Below are positions 25,554 to 34,633 of a stretch of 64,000 bases of DNA, piece by piece. Source of the stretch: CBDEGK01 sp965237855 (GTDB lineage Bacteria > Pseudomonadota > Gammaproteobacteria > Pseudomonadales > Halieaceae); assembly GCA_965237855.1 (NCBI GenBank), contig CBDEGK010000008.1:124001-188000 (forward strand), read 5' to 3'. The notes beneath the pieces are model-generated. The model was given only the letters and a program-made list of their open reading frames with translations, searched no databases and was not told where the DNA came from. Made by a program: the position numbers and the translations under genes. Numbering within the stretch: position 1 is the first letter of the stretch; every line of letters starts with the position of its first letter.

Positions 25554-26626
25554 CACGACAGGCGCCGGCGAGCGCTGACGGCTTGCGCTAGTTCTTCCAA
25601 TAGAGTCTGGGTGGCCTCCCAGTGCATACAGGGATCGGTGATGCTCTGTCCATAGGTCAGCGCCTGACCATCGACAACATCCTGTCGTCCCTCCACCAGG
25701 TTGCTCTCCAACATAATGCCGAAGATGCTGCGGCTGCCGCGCGCGATCTGACTGGCAATATCCCGGGTCACGTCGACCTGGCGGGCGGGAATTTTCCGGG
25801 AATTGGCGTGGCTGGCATCGATCATGATCCTCGAGGGCAAGCCGGCTTTGTTGAGCATGCCAGTGGCGTCGTCGACAGAAAACATATCGTAGTTGGGGTG
25901 GCGCCCACCGCGCAGGATGATGTGGCAATCTTCATTACCCGCGGTCTGGAAGATAGCCGAGTGTCCCTGCTTGGTAACCGATAGAAAATGATGGGGATTG
26001 GAGGCCGAACCGATGGCGTCGACAGCGATCTGGATGTCGCCGTCGGTAGCATTCTTGAATCCCACCGGGCAGGACAGGCCCGAGGCCAATTCACGATGGG
26101 TCTGGCTTTCAGTTGTGCGGGCGCCGATGGCGCCCCAGGCAATCAGGTCGGCGATATATTGGGGGCTGATCAGGTCCAGGTATTCAGTACCCGTGGGCAG
26201 GCCCATGTCCGCCAGGTCCAATAATAGCTGGCGCGCGATCTTCAGACCCTTGTTGATCTGGAACGTATTATCGAGATCTGGATCGTTGATCAGGCCCTTC
26301 CAGCCGACGGTGGTGCGGGGCTTTTCGAAATACACCCGCATGACCACTAAGACATGATCAGCCAGGGCCTCGGCAACCGCTTTTAGCCCCTCTGCGTATT
26401 CCCGCGCCGCGGCCGGGTCGTGGATGGAGCAAGGGCCCACCACCACGACTATTCGATCGTCCTCGCCTGCCAATATTCGGTGAATGCCCTGGCGCGCTGC
26501 GGTCACCGTGGTGGCAGCAGCGGCACTAACTGGCACCTCTTCGATGAGCTGATCCGGCGAGATCAACTCCTTCATCGCACTGATGCGAACGTCGTCAGTG
26601 GTCTTGTGCGCGCTGCTCTGTGACAT
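25553..26626 (-). CDS. aroF/aroG-type: 3-deoxy-7-phosphoheptulonate synthase (class I)
   Basis: 357 residues from ATG 26626. It condenses phosphoenolpyruvate and erythrose 4-phosphate, the first step of the shikimate pathway. Family marks: VVVGPCSIHDPAAA, VYFEKPRTTVGWKGLINDP, GARTTESQTHRELASG, HIILRGGRHPNYD and IMIDASHANS. Length is that of the E. coli AroFGH family. The sequence cannot tell which amino acid inhibits it. The upstream gap to the divergent DUF1080 gene is 57 bases. Confidence 0.96.
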   Translation of the reverse strand: MSQSSAHKTTDDVRISAMKELISPDQLIEEVPVSAAAATTVTAARQGIHRILAGEDDRIVVVVGPCSIHDPAAAREYAEGLKAVAEALADHVLVVMRVYFEKPRTTVGWKGLINDPDLDNTFQINKGLKIARQLLLDLADMGLPTGTEYLDLISPQYIADLIAWGAIGARTTESQTHRELASGLSCPVGFKNATDGDIQIAVDAIGSASNPHHFLSVTKQGHSAIFQTAGNEDCHIILRGGRHPNYDMFSVDDATGMLNKAGLPSRIMIDASHANSRKIPARQVDVTRDIASQIARGSRSIFGIMLESNLVEGRQDVVDGQALTYGQSITDPCMHWEATQTLLEELAQAVSARRRLS

Positions 26627-26683
26627 TGTTCTGCCTGCCCTGGAAAATGTGCCATTATACATGGCGAATCAAAGGGGTTAGAC

Positions 26684-27250
26684 ATGTTCAGGACTACACT
26701 TCTGGCAATATTTCTCAGTGGCTATGCCAGCACAGGTGCCAGTGCACCGGTGTTGTTCAACGGCGAGAACCTTGGCGGTTGGTATGCGCAAGGGGAGGCG
26801 AGCTGGACGGTTGATGACGGTGAACTGGTTGGGGCTGGCAGTGGTGACGGCTACTTGATAAGTGATGCCGAGTATGCCGACTTCGAGTTGACGCTCGAGT
26901 TCCAGGTCGATCCCGAAACTAACTCGGGTATTTATATACGTTGCCAGCAGCGTGACCGGGTGCATCCGGATACCTGCTACGAACTCAATATATGGGATTT
27001 GCATCCGCAGCAAGAAGCCCGCACCGGCGCGATTGTGTTTCGGGTCATGCCGCCACTGGCCCAGGTACATACCCTGCAGGGCTGGAATACCTACCGGGTT
27101 CGCGCCGTGGGATCACGGCTCGATGTGTGGGTGAACGGTGAACTGACGGCGGTGCTGGAACAGGCTGAGTTTGAACAGGGTTTTATTGCGCTGCAGCGCT
27201 GGCAAACCGGAACTGTCCGCTTTCGAAAGCTCCTGCTAAAGGAACTTTGA
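26684..27250 (+). CDS. DUF1080 (3-keto-disaccharide hydrolase-like) secreted protein
   Basis: 188 residues with a signal peptide (about 1-22). The DUF1080 pattern is clear: LFNGENLGGWYAQGEASWTV, DFELTLEFQVDPETNSGIYI, GWNTYRVRAVGSRLDVWVNG. The fold is a concanavalin-like jelly roll; relatives are described as 3-keto-disaccharide hydrolases or carbohydrate-binding proteins. ATG 26684 follows AAAGGGG. It starts an operon of four genes to 30022. Confidence 0.88.
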   Translation: MFRTTLLAIFLSGYASTGASAPVLFNGENLGGWYAQGEASWTVDDGELVGAGSGDGYLISDAEYADFELTLEFQVDPETNSGIYIRCQQRDRVHPDTCYELNIWDLHPQQEARTGAIVFRVMPPLAQVHTLQGWNTYRVRAVGSRLDVWVNGELTAVLEQAEFEQGFIALQRWQTGTVRFRKLLLKEL

Positions 27251-27253
27251 GTG

Positions 27254-28264
27254 ATGCGAAATAGTAGGATAGCCCTCGGGCTTATAGCGGTGCTGGGTCT
27301 GCTTGTTGCTTGTAGCGGACCCGCACAGCCCCCTGCGTCGAAGGCGATGGACTACCCGCCATTTACCCATTGGCTGGCCTATGCATCGGCCTCGGCGCTG
27401 AACGACATTGAGGCACAGAACGCGCTGCGAGTTGCGCCGTTGGCAGAAGCGATGCTGGCCCTCGACCGCAAGGCACTGGATCAACTGCTGGCCTCAGAGT
27501 TGGTACAGCACAATCCCATGTTGGAGAACGGGCGCGAGGGTTTGTTGTCCCTGACCGGGGAAGGCGCGGTTCCGCGGGGTGGTGGTGAGAACCTGATGGC
27601 GGGAACCGCCCACGTGCTGGTCGAAGGCAATCGAGTGGTGTTGCACCGACTGGGGAAACTGGGCCCGCTACAGTCAACCAATTTTGATGTGCTCGAATTT
27701 GATGGGTCGGGTCGCTTGCGAGAGCACTGGACTTTCCTGCAACCCATAGAGGCGGGATTGCTAGACAACCTGCTGTTCAGTTTCGTGGTACCGCGACAGT
27801 TGGACCTTATTCCGACCCGGCAGATGGCTGAGCCGGGCCTGACCAGGGATTTGCCGCAATACGCTTTGCCCCACCAGGGCAGTGCCACCGAGGCCAAGGA
27901 GAACAAGGCGCGAGTGCTCAATTACCTGACCCAGTTGCAGAGCACGATCGACCGCGAGCAACTGGCATTGTTGTTGGCAGAGGATTTCTTCCTGCACCAG
28001 CCCGGGCTGGTGCGGGGGCGAGAAGCCTGGCTGGATATACTGACAAAGGCTCGCCGGCGCCCACAACCGCCACACGTGGAGATGGTCGTGGCACAGAACG
28101 ACCTGGTGTGGGTATTGAGTCGAGTTCCCCATATCAGGGAGCAGGATGTGCCGGAACTGGCCTCTGTCGATTTGTTCCGGTTGCGGGACGGACAGATCGT
28201 TGAACAATGGAAAGTGGTGCAGCCATCGCCCCGTTTTTCTCGCAACAGTAATGGACTATTCTAG
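27254..28264 (+). CDS. Lipoprotein with two NTF2/SnoaL-like domains
   Basis: 336 residues from ATG 27254 (GTG 27251 abuts the previous stop). Lipobox LLVACSG. Two NTF2-like halves are visible: about 60-165 (LVQHNPMLENGREGLL, then LREHWTFLQP) and about 215-330 (FFLHQPGLVRGREAWLDIL, then IVEQWKVVQP). Both resemble SnoaL-like polyketide-cyclase folds found as small lyases or binding proteins. Having two in one secreted lipoprotein is less common. Substrate unknown. Confidence 0.8.
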   Translation: MRNSRIALGLIAVLGLLVACSGPAQPPASKAMDYPPFTHWLAYASASALNDIEAQNALRVAPLAEAMLALDRKALDQLLASELVQHNPMLENGREGLLSLTGEGAVPRGGGENLMAGTAHVLVEGNRVVLHRLGKLGPLQSTNFDVLEFDGSGRLREHWTFLQPIEAGLLDNLLFSFVVPRQLDLIPTRQMAEPGLTRDLPQYALPHQGSATEAKENKARVLNYLTQLQSTIDREQLALLLAEDFFLHQPGLVRGREAWLDILTKARRRPQPPHVEMVVAQNDLVWVLSRVPHIREQDVPELASVDLFRLRDGQIVEQWKVVQPSPRFSRNSNGLF

Positions 28265-29337
28265 TGGTCATGAGCACAGAAGATCGCAGGACAGTCGATA
28301 AGCGCACGGTGGTTAAAACCACCGCGCTTTTTGTTGCGTTAATGGCACTGTTCATCACTGCGGTGCGGGCCCTTGTTGCCCAGGAAATCAATTCAACGGC
28401 GGTGCCACCCACCCTGGCCGCGATAGTGATGCTGTTGTTGGCAAATCGCTATGTGCATCGGGGCGGTTCCGATGTGGTGGGTGCCTGGTGGGTGATGGCC
28501 GTGGTGCTGGCAATCTACAGCTACCTGTCATTCACGTCCCACGGTTTTCTGGGTTCAGTAATTTACGCGGCGCCGGTATTTCCTCTGTTGGCCTGGATTA
28601 TATTAGATCGTGGCGCGACGCGCCTGGTGACCCTGGCAATCGGTTTCTTCATTGTGCTGATCCTGAGCCAGCACCTGGCGGGCAACCTGGAGTCATCGCC
28701 GGATTTCCCGGAGGAAATTCGCCACATCATGAAAAGTGTGGTGCTATTACTGAGCCTGATTGCCGTGTACTTGATGATCTCTTTCAAATCTGTGCAGGCT
28801 CGGGGCAGCGGTCCATCGACTGCAGAAGACACCAGCAGGGACCCGCTTACGGGCCTGTTGACGCGGCAAACCATCGATGAGTCGTTGCGCCGGGAATTGA
28901 TCAGAACGCATCGCGCCTGCCAGCCCCTGAGCCTGCTGGTGGCGAATGTGGATGGTTTCTCCCAGCTGGTGAACGAGATCGGTGACGTGGCCGCCGACAA
29001 AACCTTGATTGGGATTGCGGAGGCGTTACGATTTTGTCTGCGTCGCTCGGCAGACTACCTGGGCCGTTACGGCCGCAATCGATTCGTGGTGTTGCTGCCC
29101 GATACCGATAGGCAGGGAGCAAGCCAGGTGGCAGAAAAATTCCGCGAGCTGATGGAGACCCTGGATATTCCCTATCATAACGAGGACAAGATTCGGGTTG
29201 CGGTAACCGTGGCAGCCATCACCACCAGTGGTCTCAACCTGGGGAGTGCCGACGTCCTGCGCGCGGCTGTCGACCGGGCTCTCAAAGAAGGGGTGGAGGC
29301 CGGTGGCAATCAGGTGGTTGTCCAGGAGGTGGACTGA
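28264..29337 (+). CDS. Membrane protein with degenerate GGDEF domain
   Basis: 357 residues from GTG 28264 overlapping the previous stop (TAGTG; ATG 28270 also possible). About five or six N-terminal membrane helices (residues 20-175) precede a GGDEF-type domain from DPLTGLLTRQTID. The signature is RYGRNRF where active enzymes have RYGGDEF, and a metal-binding Asp region reads NVDGF. Such changes usually abolish cyclase activity, so it more likely binds c-di-GMP or GTP, or acts as a scaffold. Notably the window also has a c-di-GMP-like riboswitch. Confidence 0.85.
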   Translation: MVMSTEDRRTVDKRTVVKTTALFVALMALFITAVRALVAQEINSTAVPPTLAAIVMLLLANRYVHRGGSDVVGAWWVMAVVLAIYSYLSFTSHGFLGSVIYAAPVFPLLAWIILDRGATRLVTLAIGFFIVLILSQHLAGNLESSPDFPEEIRHIMKSVVLLLSLIAVYLMISFKSVQARGSGPSTAEDTSRDPLTGLLTRQTIDESLRRELIRTHRACQPLSLLVANVDGFSQLVNEIGDVAADKTLIGIAEALRFCLRRSADYLGRYGRNRFVVLLPDTDRQGASQVAEKFRELMETLDIPYHNEDKIRVAVTVAAITTSGLNLGSADVLRAAVDRALKEGVEAGGNQVVVQEVD

Positions 29338-29338
29338 G

Positions 29339-30022
29339 GTGTCAGACGTATTCCCCATAGCGCCGGCGGTTCGCGCCAGCGTGACTGATGGTCGTCTGTT
29401 CCCGGTCCATCGTATCTATTGTGTTGGCCGCAATTACGCCGATCACGTGGCGGAAATGGGCGGCGATGCCGGGCGAGATCCGCCGTTGTTTTTCAGTAAA
29501 CCCGCCGACGCCCTGGTAGCGAATGATGCGGATATTCCCTATCCACCACGCACAAAAAATTTCCACCACGAGGTTGAACTGGTGGTGGCACTGGGGCGCG
29601 GTGGTGCCAATATAGCTGTCGCCGATGCTCTCGACTGTGTTTTCGGCTACGCCGTGGGCAATGACCTGACTCGGCGCGATCTGCAGGGCCTGGCAAAAAA
29701 GGGCGGCCAACCCTGGGATGTGGCCAAGGGTTTTGATGGCTCCGCACCAATCAGCGCTATCACTCCTGCCGACGAGGCCGGCTCGTTGAGCGATGCGGAG
29801 ATCTACTTGAAGGTCAATGGTGAATTGCGCCAGCGCGGTGACCTGTCCCAGTTGATTTGGTCGGTTGCCGAGGTGATCGTCGAGTTATCGACCCTGTTTA
29901 CCTTGCAGCCGGGCGACCTGGTGTTCACCGGCACCCCGGCCGGGGTGGGAGCCCTGCAACGCGGTGATGAGATCGAAGCGGGCATTCGAGGTTTGGAAAC
30001 CCTGCGTCACCGTATTGTTTAG
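29339..30022 (+). CDS. Fumarylacetoacetate hydrolase family protein
   Basis: 227 residues from GTG 29339, with AGGAGGT nine bases upstream inside the end of the preceding gene. Family marks: IYCVGRNYADHVAEMG, PLFFSKPADAL, FHHEVELVVALG (metal ligand Glu pair), GYAVGNDLTRRDLQ and VFTGTPAGVG. Relatives hydrolyse fumarylpyruvate or hydrate 2-keto-4-pentenoate in aromatic degradation. Cytoplasmic. It is the last gene of the DUF1080 operon. Confidence 0.93.
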   Translation: MSDVFPIAPAVRASVTDGRLFPVHRIYCVGRNYADHVAEMGGDAGRDPPLFFSKPADALVANDADIPYPPRTKNFHHEVELVVALGRGGANIAVADALDCVFGYAVGNDLTRRDLQGLAKKGGQPWDVAKGFDGSAPISAITPADEAGSLSDAEIYLKVNGELRQRGDLSQLIWSVAEVIVELSTLFTLQPGDLVFTGTPAGVGALQRGDEIEAGIRGLETLRHRIV

Positions 30023-30060
30023 TGGGGCCGCCTAGGTGGGGCCGCCTAGGTCGGGCCACG
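30020..30060. repeat. Short tandem repeat after FAH gene
   Basis: The unit TGGGGCCGCCTAGG occurs twice in tandem, with a third, degenerate partial copy, between convergent genes. Its function is unclear; it is not a standard terminator. Confidence 0.5.
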
Positions 30061-30064
30061 TTGG

Positions 30065-30283
30065 TCAGTCCTGGAGTAATGTCACGGCCTCTTGCAGGGC
30101 GGGGCTCAGATCAGCGGGGGAGGTTGCGGCATGCTCGCGCAATGCCGCTTTCATACGCGGATCCCAGAAGCGGTTGAGATGATCTGCCACCTTGGCGGCG
30201 ACCATCGAGTCGTCATCGGTATAGGCCATATTAGCGGTGATTTGCTCCGCCATCTTCTTCAGTTTGTCGACACTGACTGTCAT
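30065..30283 (-). CDS. fdsD: Formate dehydrogenase delta subunit
   Basis: 72 residues, the usual size of FdsD. The pattern KMAEQITANMAYTDDD, then VADHLNRFWDPRMK, is typical. FdsD is needed for active NAD-dependent formate dehydrogenase, though its place in the complex is less clear. Its start overlaps the fdsA stop (TAATG), showing translational coupling; it ends the operon. Confidence 0.92.
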   Translation of the reverse strand: MTVSVDKLKKMAEQITANMAYTDDDSMVAAKVADHLNRFWDPRMKAALREHAATSPADLSPALQEAVTLLQD

Positions 30284-33126
30284 TAGCTGGGCAATAATTC
30301 CTTTTGCTTATGGTCTTCGGCGTTGAATAATTTCTGCCAGTTGGACGGTTCACTCACCGGGTAAGCCTGCACTGCAGTGACCTTGTACTCCGGGCAATTG
30401 GTAGCCCAGTCTGAGTTGTCGGTAGTGACCACATTGGCACCGGATTCGGGGTGGTGGAAAGTGGTGTAGACCACGCCGGGAAGTACCCGCTCGGTGACAT
30501 CGGCTCGCAATACCGTTTCGCCGGCGCGGCTTTTCAGGCCGACCCAACTGCCATCGCTAATGCCCCGCATTTCAGCGTCACTGGGATGAATCTCGATACG
30601 GTCTTCATCGTGGTAGTGCATATTGTCGGTGCGTCGGGTCTGGGCGCCGACATTATAATGCGACAGGATGCGACCGGTGGTTAGCAGCAATGGATACCTG
30701 GCGTTGCTGCGCTCGTCGGTTTCCACGTAGGGGGTTGGCGCGAAGAAACCCTTGCCGCGAACAAACTCGCCCACGTGCATAAAAGGTGTGCCATCAGGTG
30801 TGTCGTCATTACAGGGCCACTGGATGGAACCCAGCTCATTGATCTTGTCATAGCTGACCCCGTGGAAAGTCGGCGTTAGCCGCGCAATTTCATCCATGAT
30901 GTCACTGGGGTGCTCATAGGACATGGGGTAGCCCATGGCAGTGGAGAGGGCACACGTTACCTCCCATTCGCCCATGCCGGATAGCGGTGGCATGACCTGG
31001 CGTACCGGTGATATGCGGCGCTCGGCATTGGTATAGGTGCCGTCTTTTTCCAGGAAGGAGGAGCCGGGTAGAAACACGTGGGCGAATTTTGCGGTTTCGT
31101 TGAGGAACAAGTCCTGCACAATTACGCACTCCATGGCGCCGAGGGCGGCATGCACGTGCTGGGTATCCGGATCGGACTGAGCCATGTCCTCGCCCTGTAT
31201 ATAGAGGCCCTTGAACTCGCCGTCGACAGCCGCGTCAAACATATTGGGGATGCGGTAGCCGGGCTGCGGGTCGATATCAACCTGCCAGGCCTGTTCAAAC
31301 ATTTCGCGAGTAGCACTGTCGGACAAGTGGCGATAACCGGGCAACTCGTGGGGGAAGCTGCCCATGTCGCAACTGCCCTGAACATTGTTCTGACCGCGCA
31401 GCGGGTTCACGCCGACGCCGGGTCGGCCCAGATTGCCGGTGGCCATGGCCAGGTTGGCGATACCCATGACCATGGTCGATCCCTGGCTGTGCTCGGTGAC
31501 ACCCAGGCCGTAATAGATGGCGCCATTGCCGGCGTTGGCGTAGAGGCGCGCCGCCGCGCGTATCTCTGCCGCGGGCACGCCGGTCACTGATTCCAGGGCT
31601 TCCGGGGAGTTGCGCTGCTCGCTGATAAAGCCGCGCCAGATCTGGTAGGCCTCGGATTCACAGCGTTGCTCGATAAAAGCCGCGTCTTCCAGGCCTTCAG
31701 TAATCACCGTGTGCGCCAGCGCATTGATGACCGCGACGTTGGTGCCGGGTCGCAACTGCAGGTGATGGTCGGCACGCACATGGGGGCCGTCCACCAGATC
31801 GATCTGGCGCGGGTCGATAATAGTCAGGCTGGCGCCCTGGCGCAGTCGGCGTTTCATCTGTGAGGCGAACACCGGGTGAGCCGCGGTCGGGTTGGCGCCG
31901 ATAATGATGATGCTGTCCGCGTCCATCACCGAGTCAAAAGTCTGGGTGCCGGCGGACTCGCCGAGGGTGGTTTTCAGGCCATAGCCGGTGGGTGAATGGC
32001 AAACCCTGGCGCAGGTGTCGACATTGTTATTGCCGCAGGCAGCGCGAACAAATTTCTGCACCAGGTACACTTCCTCGTTGGTGCAGCGCGAGGAGGTAAT
32101 GCCGCCGACGGATTTGCGACCATATTTCGCCTGGATGTCTTTGAAGCGGGTCGCCGCGTGGTTAATTGCCGTGTCCCAATCCACCACCTGCCACTCGTCG
32201 TCTATGGAATCGCGGATCATTGGCTGACTGATGCGGTCCGGGTGATTGGCATAGCCGAAAGCGAAGCGGCCCTTGACGCAGGAGTGGCCGTGATTGGCAT
32301 GACCATCGCGGTTGGGAACCATGCGCACCAGTTCTGTGCCCTGCATTTCCGCACGGAAGGAGCAACCGACGCCGCAATAGGCGCAGGTTGTCACCACCGC
32401 GGAGTCGGGCTGACCCATCTCGATAACCGATTTCTCGGTCAGAGTGGCGGTGGGGCAGGCCTTGACACAGGCGCCACAGGACACGCACTCAGAGTTGATA
32501 AAGTCATCATCCTGGCTGGCGGCAATTTTCGACTCAAAGCCACGACCGTCGACCGTCAGGGCGTACGTGCCCTGTTGTTCTTCGCAGGCGCGTACGCAGC
32601 GGGAACAGACAATGCACTTGGAGGGATCGAAAGTGAAGTACGGGGCGCTGGTGTCTTTTTCCGCCGCCAAATGATTCTCGCCTTCATAACCGTAACGCAC
32701 ATCGCGCAGGCCGACCGCGCCGGCCATGTCCTGCAATTCGCAATCGCCGTTAGTGGGACAGGTCAGGCAATCCAGCGGGTGATCGGAGATATAAAGCTCC
32801 ATGACATTGCGGCGCAGCTCCGCCACTCGTGGCGTCTGTGTATCCACTACCATGCCCTCGGCGACGTCCGTGGTGCAGGAGGCGGGGTAGCCGGGTCGTC
32901 CTTCGATTTCCACCAGGCACAGGCGACAGGAGCCAAAGGCTTCCAGGTCTTCTATGGCACAGAGCTTGGGGATCTGGCGACCGGCAATAGCCGCTGCGCG
33001 CATCACCGAAGTACCTGCCGGAACCTGCACTGATCTGCCGTCGATGGTTAACGAAACCGTGGTATCGCTGACTATCGCTGGTGTGCCGTAGTCGCGTTCA
33101 GCTCCGACTGCGTAATAATTATTCAT
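30283..33126 (-). CDS. fdsA: Formate dehydrogenase alpha subunit, Mo/W
   Basis: 947 residues. It oxidises formate to CO2 at a molybdenum or tungsten bis-MGD centre and passes electrons to FdsB. In order: an N-terminal [2Fe-2S] domain (CRLCLVEIEG), a His/Cys cluster motif (DHPLDCLTCPTNGDCEL), two ferredoxin-like [4Fe-4S] motifs (CIVCSRCVRAC and CVSCGACVKACP), and the CAYCGVGC cluster near residue 247. The catalytic metal ligand is Cys in CARVCHSPTG (about 386), not selenocysteine; no in-frame TGA or SECIS is involved. Cytoplasmic. It is 19 bases downstream of fdsB. Confidence 0.96.
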   Translation of the reverse strand: MNNYYAVGAERDYGTPAIVSDTTVSLTIDGRSVQVPAGTSVMRAAAIAGRQIPKLCAIEDLEAFGSCRLCLVEIEGRPGYPASCTTDVAEGMVVDTQTPRVAELRRNVMELYISDHPLDCLTCPTNGDCELQDMAGAVGLRDVRYGYEGENHLAAEKDTSAPYFTFDPSKCIVCSRCVRACEEQQGTYALTVDGRGFESKIAASQDDDFINSECVSCGACVKACPTATLTEKSVIEMGQPDSAVVTTCAYCGVGCSFRAEMQGTELVRMVPNRDGHANHGHSCVKGRFAFGYANHPDRISQPMIRDSIDDEWQVVDWDTAINHAATRFKDIQAKYGRKSVGGITSSRCTNEEVYLVQKFVRAACGNNNVDTCARVCHSPTGYGLKTTLGESAGTQTFDSVMDADSIIIIGANPTAAHPVFASQMKRRLRQGASLTIIDPRQIDLVDGPHVRADHHLQLRPGTNVAVINALAHTVITEGLEDAAFIEQRCESEAYQIWRGFISEQRNSPEALESVTGVPAAEIRAAARLYANAGNGAIYYGLGVTEHSQGSTMVMGIANLAMATGNLGRPGVGVNPLRGQNNVQGSCDMGSFPHELPGYRHLSDSATREMFEQAWQVDIDPQPGYRIPNMFDAAVDGEFKGLYIQGEDMAQSDPDTQHVHAALGAMECVIVQDLFLNETAKFAHVFLPGSSFLEKDGTYTNAERRISPVRQVMPPLSGMGEWEVTCALSTAMGYPMSYEHPSDIMDEIARLTPTFHGVSYDKINELGSIQWPCNDDTPDGTPFMHVGEFVRGKGFFAPTPYVETDERSNARYPLLLTTGRILSHYNVGAQTRRTDNMHYHDEDRIEIHPSDAEMRGISDGSWVGLKSRAGETVLRADVTERVLPGVVYTTFHHPESGANVVTTDNSDWATNCPEYKVTAVQAYPVSEPSNWQKLFNAEDHKQKELLPS

Positions 33127-33145
33127 AATGACTCAACCCCGTTCA

Positions 33146-34633
33146 TCATACTTCTTCGGGAAAATGTTTCATGATACTCAGCACCGGGAACGGCGCCATG
33201 CCACCCAGTGCACACAGGGAACCGTCGATCATGGTCTGGCACAGGTCTTTTAACAGTATGCGGTTGTCATCGACCGCTTCGCCGGCGTGTATACGATCGA
33301 TCACCTCGACACCGCGCACCGCCCCGATCCGGCAGGGCGTGCACTTGCCGCAGGATTCCTCGGCGCAAAAGCTCATGGCGAAACGTGCCATAACGCCAAA
33401 ATCGGCAGTGTCGTCAAAGACCACGATACCGCCATGGCCAATCATGGCGCCGATGTTCTTGAAGGCTTCATAGTCCAGCGGCGTGTCGAACTGCGCCGGT
33501 GGGATATACGCTCCCAGTGGACCGCCTGCCTGCACTGCCTTGATGGGGCGGCCGCTGCGGGTGCCACCACCGAAGTCTTCCAGCAGGGTCCGCAGGGTCG
33601 TGCCGAAGGGCACTTCAAACAAGCCCCCACGCTGAATATTGCCCGCCAGTTGCACGGTCAGAGTACCGCGGGAGCGGTCGCTACCGTGGGCGTTGTAGGC
33701 CTCGGCACCATCCGCCAGGATAGCCGGTACCGATGCCAGGCTAATGACGTTGTTGATGATCGTGGGCTGGCGAAATAAACCTTCGATGGCGGGCAGCGGT
33801 GGGCGAAAGCGCACCATGCCGCGTTTGCCCTCGAGACTGTCCAGCATCGCTGTTTCTTCGCCACATATATAAGCGCCGGCGGCCTGTCGCACCTGCAATT
33901 CGAAGTTATCCAGGTAGCCAGCATCAGCGGCAAGTTTGATCGCCTTTGCCAGGGTGTCGATAGACTGCGGGTATTCCGAGCGGCAGTATATGTAGCCCCG
34001 CTGGGCGCCCACCGCCAGGGCAGCGATAGCCATGCCTTCAATCAGGACAAAGGGATCGCTCTCCATGATCATACGGTCAACAAAAGTGCCAGAGTCGCCC
34101 TCGTCGGCATTGCATACCACGTAGCGCTGGTCGTCCTCGGTGTCGAGCACGGTCTGCCATTTGATGCCGGTGGGAAATGCCGCGCCACCGCGGCCACGCA
34201 GGCCAGCCTCTTTCACCGCATCAACAATTTCCTGACAGCTCATTTGCCCGGCAGCGGCCAGGCCCTTGAAGCCATCCTCGGCGATATAGTCGGACAGCGA
34301 CAGTGGATCGATGACTCCGCAGCGCCGGCTGGTGATGCGTTGCTGTTGTGCCAGGGCCGGCAGATCATCCACTGGGCCCAGGCATAATTCGTGGTTCTGG
34401 TCGGGCAGGCCGTCTGCGAACAGTGAAGGCACAGCGGTGGTGGGCACCGGGCCAAATCCCACCCGGCCCTGGTCGGTTTCAATCTCCAGCAGCGGTTCCA
34501 ACCAGTACAGACCACGCGAGCCATTGCGCACGATATCGATGTCCAGATCGAGTCCTGCCACCGCTGCAGCAACGCTATCGGCACCCAGCGCCCTGGCGCC
34601 GGAATCCGAGGGGATAAATAGGCGGCTAGTCAT
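33146..34633 (-). CDS. fdsB: Formate dehydrogenase beta subunit, NADH-binding
   Basis: 495 residues from ATG 34633; codons upstream to 34852 are open but belong to fdsG's other frame. It carries the FMN/NAD site (GRGGAAFPTGIKWQTV, then ICGEETAMLDSLEGKRG) and a C-terminal [4Fe-4S] motif ESCGKCTPCRIG, as in the NuoF subunit of complex I. It takes electrons from FdsA and reduces NAD+. Its start overlaps the fdsG stop (ATGA). Confidence 0.95.
   Translation of the reverse strand: MTSRLFIPSDSGARALGADSVAAAVAGLDLDIDIVRNGSRGLYWLEPLLEIETDQGRVGFGPVPTTAVPSLFADGLPDQNHELCLGPVDDLPALAQQQRITSRRCGVIDPLSLSDYIAEDGFKGLAAAGQMSCQEIVDAVKEAGLRGRGGAAFPTGIKWQTVLDTEDDQRYVVCNADEGDSGTFVDRMIMESDPFVLIEGMAIAALAVGAQRGYIYCRSEYPQSIDTLAKAIKLAADAGYLDNFELQVRQAAGAYICGEETAMLDSLEGKRGMVRFRPPLPAIEGLFRQPTIINNVISLASVPAILADGAEAYNAHGSDRSRGTLTVQLAGNIQRGGLFEVPFGTTLRTLLEDFGGGTRSGRPIKAVQAGGPLGAYIPPAQFDTPLDYEAFKNIGAMIGHGGIVVFDDTADFGVMARFAMSFCAEESCGKCTPCRIGAVRGVEVIDRIHAGEAVDDNRILLKDLCQTMIDGSLCALGGMAPFPVLSIMKHFPEEV

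Noticed and set aside
31996..33033. 345-codon open frame on the plus strand opposite fdsA
   Set aside because: It is antisense to a well-conserved enzyme with all cofactor motifs, and its translation shows no domain. Shadow of GC-rich coding sequence.
30283..33126. Possible selenocysteine in formate dehydrogenase
   Set aside because: The catalytic position is an ordinary Cys codon in CARVCHSPTG and the frame has no internal TGA.
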